NCBI GenBank assembly: GCA_016875335.1 | Contig: VGRO01000019.1 | Coordinates: 1-52,785, forward strand | DNA: 52,785 nucleotides | Source of the DNA: Deltaproteobacteria bacterium | GTDB taxonomy: Bacteria; Myxococcota_A; UBA9042 | Direction of reading: 5' to 3' | Shown: positions 1 through 8,253 of the stretch, piece by piece | Layout: every line of letters begins with the position of its first letter | Numbering within the stretch: the stretch's first letter is position 1 | Translations under genes and position numbers: made by a program | The notes under the pieces: generated by a model | What the model saw: only the letters and a program-made list of their open reading frames with translations | What the model was told of the DNA's origin: nothing | Databases searched by the model: none

Positions 1-199
1 ACTCTCACATCAGGACGGAGCCGCGAGTCGGACCTTTGGTCCGCGAGCTGGCGACCCACGGAGCAAGCAAACGGGCCCGAGAAATGATTGAGTAAATCAT
101 TTCCTGGCCCTTACCATGTAGAGTACCTCAGGCCCGAAGTTCGCGCCGGCTTGGGGCGCACGACAGGGCCGAGGTACTTCCGGCCGCGGCTGCGGCCGG
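1..199. repeat. cluster of four perfect hairpins
   Basis: Four stem-loops follow one another with almost no spacer. The first pairs 29-34 with 38-43 around a TTT loop. The second pairs 81-89 with 95-103, extended outside by 73-77 with 106-110. The third pairs 122-129 with 171-178 and 131-135 with 166-170, and encloses an inner stem of 143-147 with 155-159. The fourth pairs 180-187 with 192-199 around a four-base loop. No T-tract follows any of them, so simple intrinsic termination is not supported. It could be a structured RNA, a repeat cluster or protein-binding palindromes. Confidence 0.6.
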
Positions 200-466
200 T
201 CGCGGGGGTGAGCGCGCATGGGCGCGCGAGGGTCAATTCCGCTGGGCGCTCCTCCGCGCCCGCATCGCGAGGATGCAATGGGCGAGGCGAAGGTGCAAGG
301 TTGCCCGATCGGCGCACTGACCGGGGTGCGGCGCGGGGGTGTCAATGGGTGGGGGTCGTCGAAGGCGAGGCGGAGCGCCTCCGGCGTGGCGGCGGGTCGG
401 ACCTTCACCTGTTCGACCGCAATGCGGGGCGCCGGGGCAGGGCTGATCCGCTCGTCCCCTCAGGTT
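200..466. other. no recognisable gene
   Basis: I see no convincing gene here. Reading frames in this stretch are Arg/Pro-rich and resemble translated GC-rich non-coding DNA. It lies downstream of the minus-strand lipoprotein gene and would hold the end of that transcript. Confidence 0.4.
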
Positions 467-1774
467 TCAATGGAGTCCGACCGTGTTGGCGTCAGCGCAG
501 CCGCCTACCGGCGCTTCGCCACGGTATGCTCCGGCAGTGCCGTCACTGGGGCCAATCGACAAGCGGAGTCTACCTGCCCCTGCCGCCCTCCCGTCTTCCC
601 TGTGCACGGCAACTACCAGCGGGAGCGGGCCCACGGCCGAGCGAAAGCCCGGTGCAGGGAACACGTCTGCTACCGGCGGCAATGGCAGGAACCCAAGGAG
701 CTTGCCGTCAGCGGATAGACATCGGAAGGCGACGCAACCGACGGAAACCGGGAACCCCGGTGAACCCGCAAGTGCAATGGGCAAGCAAAAATTGCCGGCG
801 ACGTCGGTGGCTGTGGGCGCGACTTGACTGAGCTGTCCTTGATTGCCAACCGACGCCGCGGCCACACCATTGCCGTCAACCCGCACGACAAGGACATCGC
901 CGTTGCCAAGCAATGCCGGAAAGGTAATCGCGGCGCCACGGACGCCGAGACCACCTACGTAAGCAATTGCTGAATGAGCGACGAAGTGCGAGATCGTGAG
1001 TTCCCCGCCGTCTGAAATATGGTCCACAACCTCCAGCACGGCGGGCTCTGCGGGGCTACTGAAGACCGCAGCCGTCCGAACAGTGCTCAGTGACCGAACC
1101 GTGCGGAGTATGGGACCGGAACTCCAGCTTTGCCCGATCGTCGTGCCACAGTCCCGGTTGACGATCAACGCGTGCCACGCACCAGGTTGCCCCTGTGCCA
1201 AGATCAACGCGCCGCCCAGCCGCTCCACACCGCCAGACCAGCGCGCATCATTGGTTTTGCCTGACCGCATCGCGCTACATCTGACCTCACCTTGCCAATT
1301 GAATGCCACCGCCGCGGTCGGCGCCCTCTTGTCGCCCGCCATGGGCCAATCCGAAAGAGCGATCGGCCCGTCAGCCGTTGCCACCAAGCCACCTCCACCG
1401 AACTCAAGCCTTTGAAGCCAAGGCGGACCACCCATGGGAGCGGCAGCGAGGACACGAATCGACGCGCCGTCGCCTGACGGTTCGTTGGTCAGCAACGCGA
1501 CCGAACCATCAGCGGCGGTCGCAACGACTAGATCTTGGGCCAGAACGCCCGACGGCCACAAAATGGACCGCCAGGAACCGGCGTGAAACTCAACCGTTGG
1601 CTCCAAACCGATGGCCAGGTCGCGGCGAGTTCCAGGGGCCCTGTTCGGTTGTTGGCGGCAGCCAACGGTGCTGAACGTTGCAAGCGTAAGGAGACACATT
1701 CGGATGCGCCGGCTGCTGGCGAATCCCTGCTTCGGCAGGCCAATGTCGTCTTGCCCTACTTGCAGCCGCCGCAT
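467..1774 (-). CDS. putative lipoprotein of unknown function
   Basis: The predicted protein has 435 residues if it starts at the ATG at 1774, which has a G-rich stretch upstream and overlaps the end of the preceding gene by 19 bases. An alternative ATG at 1699 lies just before the hydrophobic core. The N-terminus has a basic patch (SSRRIR), a hydrophobic run and a lipobox-like TVGC, so export and lipidation are likely. The rest is Gly/Ala/Val-rich with repeated GxxxV segments, which could fit a beta-propeller-like outer-membrane or periplasmic protein, but I recognise no family. It is the last gene of a three-gene minus-strand operon. Confidence 0.55.
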   Translation of the reverse strand: MRRLQVGQDDIGLPKQGFASSRRIRMCLLTLATFSTVGCRQQPNRAPGTRRDLAIGLEPTVEFHAGSWRSILWPSGVLAQDLVVATAADGSVALLTNEPSGDGASIRVLAAAPMGGPPWLQRLEFGGGGLVATADGPIALSDWPMAGDKRAPTAAVAFNWQGEVRCSAMRSGKTNDARWSGGVERLGGALILAQGQPGAWHALIVNRDCGTTIGQSWSSGPILRTVRSLSTVRTAAVFSSPAEPAVLEVVDHISDGGELTISHFVAHSAIAYVGGLGVRGAAITFPALLGNGDVLVVRVDGNGVAAASVGNQGQLSQVAPTATDVAGNFCLPIALAGSPGFPVSVGCVAFRCLSADGKLLGFLPLPPVADVFPAPGFRSAVGPLPLVVAVHREDGRAAGAGRLRLSIGPSDGTAGAYRGEAPVGGCADANTVGLH

Positions 1775-2776
1775 TTGATCCCAAACCCGCCCCCTGCAGT
1801 CGGCACCCACTTGAGGAGGTAGCCGCCAGTCGCCTGGTCAAACGCACACACTTTCGAGCATGGCTGAGCCTTCCACTTTGATTTCGGGCCGCACGCAGAT
1901 TCAAATGTTTCACCACCTGCGGGCGCTGGTGGCGCTTTCGAATTGACGCCGGGGTCGCCAGTGGCCGGATTGAAGTCGCAACCGCCCGGCCCCTTGTTTG
2001 GGAAGTCTGCCTCCCAAGAACCATCTTCCGGATCTGCCGGTTCCGGGCATTTGCAACCGGGAACCTTGCCGCAGAACCACGTCTTGACATAGCAGGCGTA
2101 AAAGAGCCAGTACATGATGGCCAGAACAAAGCCTGCCTTGAGCCACCACACCGGTGGAAGGGCAAAACTCGTACCGCCGCCGGTCCACAGTAGCAACTCG
2201 ATAGTAGGAAGATTCCAATTGGCGACTTGCAGTCTTTCGACCGTGGCCTGAGTTCTTGCCCATTCGCCACGGTCTTGTGCGTGGTTGAGGTCTGTGGCCG
2301 TTTCCGGGTCAATGGAAACGGTGACGCTTGGCCCAGAATTCGGCCACATGTCCATTTCCGCGAAGCCTGCAATGGCGCCACTTAGGATTTCGTCCGCACG
2401 CACATAGTCTGGTGATTCTACATGGAGGGTAACGATGAGGCTCTCCGCATCGCCGGCAATGCGAATACGAATCCCTACTTGGGCCAAACGGGCGAGCAGC
2501 GAATCCGCTGTACTCGAGAATTCGGGCGCAGATCCGGTCTCCGCTTGGTCTGTTGAGCCTTCGCGGAAACGGGGGGTGCCGCTCCGAGGACGGCGCATCG
2601 CAGAGTGACACGCCCCCCCCGCACCGACAATCCCCACCCGACTTGCAGGGATGCTCGCCCGCGGCCGAAGTCGCGGCAACGCCGAAGTACGTCGGCGCCA
2701 CCTCCCGAACCCCGCCCGCCAGCGTGTGCCAGTCGACTTCGCTCTGGGCCCCGAATTGCCGAATGCCAGTGCTCAT
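1756..2776 (-). pseudogene. membrane protein gene of unknown function, frameshifted
   Basis: The likely start is the ATG at 2776, six bases after the stop of the preceding gene. That frame gives a plausible N-terminus (MSTGIRQFGAQSEVDWHTLA) with a Cys cluster. The convincing sequence for the remainder is in another frame, which has an alpha/beta-looking region, one predicted transmembrane helix (about AGFVLAIMYWLFYACYV) and a Cys/Gly/Pro-rich tail ending in CGGCK. The change of frame falls between a G6 run at 2571-2576 and a C8 run at 2613-2620, both frameshift-prone in nature and in sequencing. The span is 1021 bases, not a multiple of three. No family was recognised, so function is unknown. 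Confidence 0.5.
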
Positions 2777-2782
2777 GGTGGC

Positions 2783-3198
2783 CTACTCGTAGACCAGCAG
2801 GCCGACAGAGATCGCCACGCTGAACGCACTAGGGCTCGACGCCTGCGTCGCGCGCAGTTGGATGTCCAGGGCCGGGCCGACCTGCATTCCAAGCTGGGTC
2901 TGGTAGATCTTGCCGGCCGCGCTCGCCGAACTGCTCAGGGTCACCGACCCTGCCGCCGCCGCCGCCTGAAACGCCGTCTGGGGCACGGCCGGATTCGGCC
3001 AAGTCGGGACCGCTTCGACGCTCACGGATGGGTGCTCGTGAACGTTTGTGCACCCACGCGCACGACCTGCGACGCTTTGGAAAAGCGCGAAATGTCGAGC
3101 GCACGGATCTGCCTGAGCACGATCGATGTCGCCGACGCGAGCGAGTCGAACACGAACTCCTGATCTTCGATCAACTTGACGAACACGGGACCCTCCAC
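2783..3198 (-). pseudogene. small conserved-looking protein gene, frameshifted
   Basis: A GTG at 3198 is preceded by GAGG at a good distance and starts a frame with VFVKLIEDQEFVFDSLASA and RQIRALDISRFSKASQVVRV. This frame stops at 3022. The natural continuation (SVSVEAVPTWPNPAVPQTAF to the end LLVYE) lies in a second frame that overlaps it and ends at 2783. Joining them near 3022-3045 gives a single protein of about 138 residues. The span of 416 bases fits one lost or gained base. Function is unknown. It leads the three-gene operon and is divergent from the M13 peptidase gene. Confidence 0.5.
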
Positions 3199-3232
3199 GC
3201 GGCCAACCTCGGCGGCGTGGTCCAGATCTTCG

Positions 3233-3248
3233 CTCTCTCTCTCTCTCT
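3233..3248. repeat. (CT)8 dinucleotide tract upstream of a start codon
   Basis: Eight CT units, read as (AG)8 on the minus strand, lie 35 bases upstream of the GTG of the small broken gene at 2783-3198. They sit in the roughly 180-base space shared with the divergent peptidase gene. A tract of this length is unusual in GC-rich DNA and could alter promoter or leader spacing by slipped-strand mispairing. That role is inference. Confidence 0.6.
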
Positions 3249-3378
3249 GCAATGTCAATGCCAAAACCGGCTTCGCCCGCCGGGCGCGACCGGGCGTTCC
3301 CAAGCCCACCGGTGCACCCAACCCCCCGCGGCGCTATGCTTGCCGCGCGCCGGGCGCCTGCCCGCCGCGCAGGATTCG

Positions 3379-5394
3379 ATGCACGATTGCCCCGCCGCAG
3401 GCCCCGCCCTGGTCGCGTTGAGCGCGCAGTTGTTGTGCGCCATCGGCGCCAGCGCCGCGCACGCCGGTCCCGCCCGGCCGGACTGGACAGCAGCCCTCGC
3501 CGCGGCCGGCGTCGACGTGCGCGCGATGGACCGAGGTGCGGATCCGTGCGCGGATTTCTACCGCTTTGCGTGCGGGTCGTGGCAGAAGGGTGCACCCGTC
3601 GGCGCGGACGAGGCCGGACACTTCGCGGCGTTCGACGGAGCCGAGGCGCGGTTCCGCACCGACGTCCGCCGCATGCTTGCAGAAAGCCTGCGTTCGCCGG
3701 CCCAGCCCGGCCCGCTCAAGACCGCGGCGCAATGGCACGCCCGGTGTGCCGCCGGGTTGGCCGAACCAGCGACCACGGCGGCCCTGCCAGATTTCGCGGT
3801 GCCGGCCGACATGACGGGTCTGGGGCACTGGGTAGGGCGGTTGCAGGCGGCGGGCGTGCACCCGTTCTTTCGCTGGGCGGTCGATCCGGACCTGCGCGAC
3901 GGCGGCCGCACCGTGCTGTGGCTCGACGACCCGCCGTTGGGGCTCGGCGACCGCGAGGCGTACCTGGCGACGGACACCGCGGCGGGCCAGTTGCGGGCGG
4001 ACTACCTGGTGCACGTTCGCGATGTGCTGGCTGCGCTTGGCGTCGTCGGTGCCCAGGAGGCGGCCCAGGCGGTGATCGACCTCGAAACCCGCCTGGCGAC
4101 CGCCAGCAAATCGGCGACCGAGCGGCGCGACGCCACGCGCATGTTCCACCCGCTCGAAGCGGCGGCGCTGCGCGCGCTCGCACCGGCCTTGCCGTGGGAC
4201 CACTGGCTGGCCGCGCTGAAGGTGCCCGGCGGGACCCAGGTCATCGCGACTTCGCCCAAAGGGCTGGCGGCGGCGAGCGAGGCGTGGCAGGCGCTGCCGC
4301 TCTTGGATTTGGCGAGCTACGTGCAGTGGACCGTCGCCCGCCAGCTCGCGCCGCTGGCCGGCCCGGGCCCCGCCCACCTCGCCGACCGTTGGGCGCGCCG
4401 GGTCCGTGGCAGGCCGCTGCCGGTCGCCGCCGACCGCTGCCTGGACGCGACCTTGCAGATCCATGGCCGCGCGGTGGCGGCCGGGTGGCTCGACCAGAGG
4501 GCTGGGCCGGGATGGGATGGCGAAGTCTCGGCCGTGTGGGGCGCGGTGCGGGCGGCCCTGGCGGCGCAAACGGCGGCGAACCCGTGGCTGGACGCTCCGG
4601 CGCGCGCGGTCGCCTTGGGCAAGGTCGAGCGCCTGACGCTGGCCCCGCTGCTGCCGCCGGCCTGGCAGGTGGACCCGAATGCGGGCGTATTGGCGGCGCA
4701 GTGGTCCGCGCGCGGCCGGCGGTTCAGCGCAGAACTCGACCTGCAAGGCCCTAAGGCCGCCGTCGCGCCGGGCGATTGGCGGTCTGCCGAGGTCGGGGCC
4801 TTTTTCGACCCGCAGCGCAACGTCGTCGCGGTGGCGCCGGCATCGCTGCAGGGGCCGCTGTGGCCGGTGACCGCTGCTCCCGCCGTGCGCTTTGGCGCGT
4901 TGGGGTCGGCGCTTGGCCACGAAGCCGTGCATGCCATCGACCGCGAGGGCGGGTACTTTGACGGCGACGGCACGCTCAAACCGTGGTGGACCTCGGCCAC
5001 GGCCGCCGGGCTGGCGACTGCGGCGACCTGCCTGACGGAGCAGTTGGCGCGCGAGGGGGTCGCACCCGGCCTGCGCCCAAACCCTGCGGTCCTGGCGGGC
5101 GAACTGGCCGCAGACCTCGGGGGCCTGCGCGCAGCCCATCGCGCGCTGCGGCAGTGGGTGGCGCCTGATGTGGACCCCGGTGCCGCCGACCGGGCGTTCT
5201 TCGCGGCGCACGCCCAGGCTTGGTGTGCCGTGTTGTCCCCAGCGGCAGAGCGCGACATGGCCCAGCGCGGCCCGCATCCCCCGCCGCGGTTGCGCGTCCA
5301 CGCGGCCGTGCGCAACCTGCCCGCGTTTGCCGCTGCCTTCCAATGCAAGGCCGGCGCTCCGCTCGCCCCCAAAACTACCTGCACGATCTGGTGA
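3379..5394 (+). CDS. M13 (neprilysin/PepO) family zinc metallopeptidase
   Basis: This exported peptidase has 671 residues. The ATG at 3379 has AGGA upstream and opens a signal peptide ending near GASAAHA. The family N-terminal motif is present as DPCADFYRFACGSW (about residue 55). The zinc site is HEAVH (514-518) followed by the third ligand in GELAAD (E575), the spacing expected of M13 enzymes. The NVVAVAPASLQGP segment and the terminal CTIW also match the family's conserved NxxxxPAxxLQ region and C-x-V/I-W ending. It should cleave small peptides in the periplasm or outside the cell. All catalytic residues I can check are present. A lipoprotein gene follows after five bases, suggesting co-transcription. 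Confidence 0.9.
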   Translation: MHDCPAAGPALVALSAQLLCAIGASAAHAGPARPDWTAALAAAGVDVRAMDRGADPCADFYRFACGSWQKGAPVGADEAGHFAAFDGAEARFRTDVRRMLAESLRSPAQPGPLKTAAQWHARCAAGLAEPATTAALPDFAVPADMTGLGHWVGRLQAAGVHPFFRWAVDPDLRDGGRTVLWLDDPPLGLGDREAYLATDTAAGQLRADYLVHVRDVLAALGVVGAQEAAQAVIDLETRLATASKSATERRDATRMFHPLEAAALRALAPALPWDHWLAALKVPGGTQVIATSPKGLAAASEAWQALPLLDLASYVQWTVARQLAPLAGPGPAHLADRWARRVRGRPLPVAADRCLDATLQIHGRAVAAGWLDQRAGPGWDGEVSAVWGAVRAALAAQTAANPWLDAPARAVALGKVERLTLAPLLPPAWQVDPNAGVLAAQWSARGRRFSAELDLQGPKAAVAPGDWRSAEVGAFFDPQRNVVAVAPASLQGPLWPVTAAPAVRFGALGSALGHEAVHAIDREGGYFDGDGTLKPWWTSATAAGLATAATCLTEQLAREGVAPGLRPNPAVLAGELAADLGGLRAAHRALRQWVAPDVDPGAADRAFFAAHAQAWCAVLSPAAERDMAQRGPHPPPRLRVHAAVRNLPAFAAAFQCKAGAPLAPKTTCTIW

Positions 5395-5399
5395 ATCCG

Positions 5400-7400
5400 A
5401 TGAAAAAGCTCCTCGTCGCGCTGGCCTGCCCAGCCCTGGCCGCGGCGTGCGGCGCTGACCCCAAGCCCGGCGCGGCCGACAGCGCTGCCGCGGTCCCCGA
5501 CGTCCAAGCGGAGACCACGACGGCGGCCGACGCGGCCCATAGCGATACTGCGGCCCCACCTGGCTGTCCCTTCCTGTGGTTCCAGGAAAAAGCGCCCGCG
5601 GATCCCAAGCGCTCCAAGTTCGCGCTCGGCCTCTTCCACTACAACATCGAGTACGTCATCGGCGGCCTGGAATACACCAAGGCCGATGGCAAGAAACTGG
5701 TGTTCCTCGACAAGCCCTCCAACCAGGGCTGGACCGACGAAAAGACCCAGGACTACATCATCGACCAGACGCTGCGGCCGATCCTGGAGGTATTCGAGCG
5801 CCACCCGACCTGGGGCGTGGACATCGAGTTGCAGGGCATGGCCATCGAGGTCATGGCGCAACGCCACCCCAAGACCTTGGCCTTGCTCAAGAAGCTGGTG
5901 GACAACGGCCAGGTCGAGCTCATCAGCTTCCACTGGGCGGCGCAGTTCTTCCTGGCGTTTCCGCGCGAGGACTTGCAGCGCAGCCTGGATGTGACCAAGC
6001 AGATCATGGCCGACGCGTGCCTGCCCTTGGGGCCGGTCGTCTTCAACCAAGAGGGTCAGGCCGGCGAGGGCCGCCAGGATCTGCTGGTCCAAGGCGGCTG
6101 GAAGGTCGGGGTCTTTCCCAAGAACCTGTGGAAGTACCAGCACAAGGGCGACGACAGCAATTGGTGGCCGCTGTATTCCAGCGAGGGCGGCGATCTTGTG
6201 GTCGGCCCGGGCGGTGTGGACCCTGCCGCAGGCGTGCAAGTCGCGTGGCACTTCTTCGACGACGGCGAACTGCGCGCGGCGCCCAAGACCCCAAATGGGC
6301 CGCTGAACCCGTATTTCGCGCCGGAAGCCGCGGCTGATCCGGCCCGCATCAAGGAATACGAGGACCAGTTGATTGCCCTGGAGAAGGACGGCTGGTACCT
6401 GACGCGCATCGGCGACTACGTGCGGCACCTCAAGGCCAAGGGCATCGCCGCCAAGCCGGCGCCGCCGCTGCTCGATGGCACCTGGCAGGCGCCGTCGACC
6501 AACAGCGTCCACAAGTGGATGGGTTCGGCCGGCATCCTCGCGCCCGGGGTCGAAGCCGACAACGTGGTGCGGACCGGCAACGTCGTGGCGCGCACCCAGG
6601 TCGTCGCACTGCAGCGCGTCCTCGACGCCATCGCCAAGGACCACCCGATAAAGGCCAAGGCGTGGCGCGCACAACTCGACGCGCTGTGGCGCAAGCTGTG
6701 GCGGGTGCAGGTCAGCGACTGTTCGGGCATCAACCCTTGGCCGGGCGAAGTCTGGTTCGGCATCGAGGGCAACGCCGCCATCGGCAAGGACGCAGAGGCC
6801 TTGCGCGAGGACATCCTGGCGGCCATTGGCGAGCCACACGCCAAGATCGACCTGTTGTCGGGCACGGTGGCGTTTGGCAAGGCCGGCCCGCCCGACGACA
6901 CCGCCGAAAAGCCGGTCGATCCGCCCTTTGGTGTCACCGTGACCGCCGACCGCAAGGCCGCGTTCACATGGTCGAGCCGCGGCGTGCCGGACCAGTACCG
7001 GTTGACCGTCCAGGTGTCGGCCGCCGACCCTGCCACGTTCTACAACAGCGTCACGCTCACATTGCCGCGGTTCGAAGAGGTCATCGCCTACAGCCCCGGC
7101 CTGCTGGAGTCGCAGGTGCGCACGGTGCCGTTGTCGGCCTTGCAGATGTCGTCGGGCGAGGTGTACCTGCCGCTGCCCAACGGGTTGATCGGCCTGGGCA
7201 ACGGTTGGTACGCCATCAAGGTCATGACCACCGTGCATCTGGCTGTGCGGGTGCCCGAAAAGGACAAAACCTTCGAGTTCATCGACTTGACGGCGCCCGT
7301 CGGCGCGCACCACTGGGAGTTCTTGGTGGTCAAGGCCACCGAGAAAGCGGCCCTGGACCTCGCCAACCGCACCAACGTGTCGCCGGTCGTGTATTGGTAG
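5400..7400 (+). CDS. lipoprotein resembling GH38/GH57-type or deacetylase-type barrel enzymes
   Basis: The protein has 666 residues and a clear lipoprotein signal, with Cys17 after LALACPALAAA. The stretch FALGLFHYNIEYVIGG, then GVDIELQGMAIEVM, a long helix and VELISFHWAAQ, resembles the strand-helix pattern of the (beta/alpha)7 barrels of GH38, GH57 and polysaccharide deacetylases. FNQEGQAGEGR could be a catalytic-site loop. The C-terminal third is beta-rich. I cannot name a substrate, and the family assignment is tentative. It starts five bases after the M13 peptidase stop and is probably co-transcribed. It ends six bases from the convergent gene. Confidence 0.55.
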   Translation: MKKLLVALACPALAAACGADPKPGAADSAAAVPDVQAETTTAADAAHSDTAAPPGCPFLWFQEKAPADPKRSKFALGLFHYNIEYVIGGLEYTKADGKKLVFLDKPSNQGWTDEKTQDYIIDQTLRPILEVFERHPTWGVDIELQGMAIEVMAQRHPKTLALLKKLVDNGQVELISFHWAAQFFLAFPREDLQRSLDVTKQIMADACLPLGPVVFNQEGQAGEGRQDLLVQGGWKVGVFPKNLWKYQHKGDDSNWWPLYSSEGGDLVVGPGGVDPAAGVQVAWHFFDDGELRAAPKTPNGPLNPYFAPEAAADPARIKEYEDQLIALEKDGWYLTRIGDYVRHLKAKGIAAKPAPPLLDGTWQAPSTNSVHKWMGSAGILAPGVEADNVVRTGNVVARTQVVALQRVLDAIAKDHPIKAKAWRAQLDALWRKLWRVQVSDCSGINPWPGEVWFGIEGNAAIGKDAEALREDILAAIGEPHAKIDLLSGTVAFGKAGPPDDTAEKPVDPPFGVTVTADRKAAFTWSSRGVPDQYRLTVQVSAADPATFYNSVTLTLPRFEEVIAYSPGLLESQVRTVPLSALQMSSGEVYLPLPNGLIGLGNGWYAIKVMTTVHLAVRVPEKDKTFEFIDLTAPVGAHHWEFLVVKATEKAALDLANRTNVSPVVYW

Positions 7401-7406
7401 GATGGC

Positions 7407-7991
7407 CTACGGGTCCCCCTCGCAGTAGCCCTTCCAGACCGGTGTGATCCAGGCCGTGTCGGCGGCGTGCACGCCGTAGAGGTCGTCGACGGCCAACTCG
7501 ACGCGCACCTTCTTGTCGCGGATGACGCACGGCTCCTTGACGAACGCCGGCAGGCCCGCGTAGACCAGCCAACCTTCCTCCCACTTGAGCGTGCCGGTCA
7601 TCTCGACGGTGCCGGGCTTGACCACCTGGTCGCCCGTCGGTGTCTCCAGGAACATCGTCACGGTGATGCGCGCCTTCTTGGGGTGCAGGTTGGCGGTGCG
7701 GGCGCTGACCCAGATGTGCTGACCGCCCTGCGGACCTTTGAGGATCTCCGGGGTGTCCTTGCCGGTCGACCAATCGAGCCAGCCCTTGCCCTCGGGATCG
7801 GCGCCGCCCACCCGCGTCGTCGGCTTGGTATTGGGAATGTCGCCCGGTTGGCCGTCGGGCCCGGCGGTCTGGCTGTCGGCCGGCGGGTCTGGGCCCGCAT
7901 CAATACCGGCCGCGGCCTTTTCGCAGCCGATCGCAGCGGCCGCGCAGAGCACCCATGCGCCCCAGCGATTGCACCTGCGGCCCTGGACCAC
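7407..7991 (-). CDS. small lipoprotein of unknown function
   Basis: The chosen start is the GTG at 7991, which has GAGGAGG just upstream and gives a compact lipoprotein signal (basic residues, then WVLCAAAAIG and Cys23). An ATG at 8084 would add an Arg/Gly-rich extension that looks non-coding. After the lipidated Cys comes a Pro/Asp/Gly linker, then a compact domain with HIWVSARTAN, ARITVTMFLE and VRVELAVDDLYG. This looks like an immunoglobulin-like beta-sandwich, but I recognise no family. It converges on the upstream lipoprotein gene with six bases between the stops. Confidence 0.65.
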   Translation of the reverse strand: MVQGRRCNRWGAWVLCAAAAIGCEKAAAGIDAGPDPPADSQTAGPDGQPGDIPNTKPTTRVGGADPEGKGWLDWSTGKDTPEILKGPQGGQHIWVSARTANLHPKKARITVTMFLETPTGDQVVKPGTVEMTGTLKWEEGWLVYAGLPAFVKEPCVIRDKKVRVELAVDDLYGVHAADTAWITPVWKGYCEGDP

Positions 7992-8146
7992 GCGCCTCCT
8001 CGGTCCCGGTCCGCGTGCGCCCCGGCGACCGCGGCCATTGTACGCGGCGCAGTTCGCGCCGCAAGGCAGGTGCCATGCCGGCATCCGCGCCGCCGGGGGC
8101 CGGTCCTCCCCGCGGCCGGACGAGAAAGCCCATCAAAACCAACGGC

Positions 8147-8171
8147 CTGAACAATGGGGGGGATCATCCTG
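8147..8171 (-). repeat. possible degenerate copy of the 14.8-kb hairpin repeat
   Basis: In reverse complement this stretch matches most of the 25-base core shared by the repeats at 14829-14853 and 14925-14949, including the same length of the C7 run (G7 here). The flanking stems are not preserved. It lies between two divergent genes. Chance similarity around a homopolymer run is possible. Confidence 0.3.
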
Positions 8172-8253
8172 CAGACCGTGTATTGCCGCCCCGGCCCGCG
8201 TTTGCCAAACTGCCCGGTTGCGGCGCGCTGCAAGGCGTCCGGCGAGGTCCCGC

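Noticed and set aside
97..408. A 103-residue minus-strand frame over the hairpin cluster
   Set aside because: Arg/Pro-rich composition, no ribosome site and overlap with the palindromes make it unlikely to be a gene.
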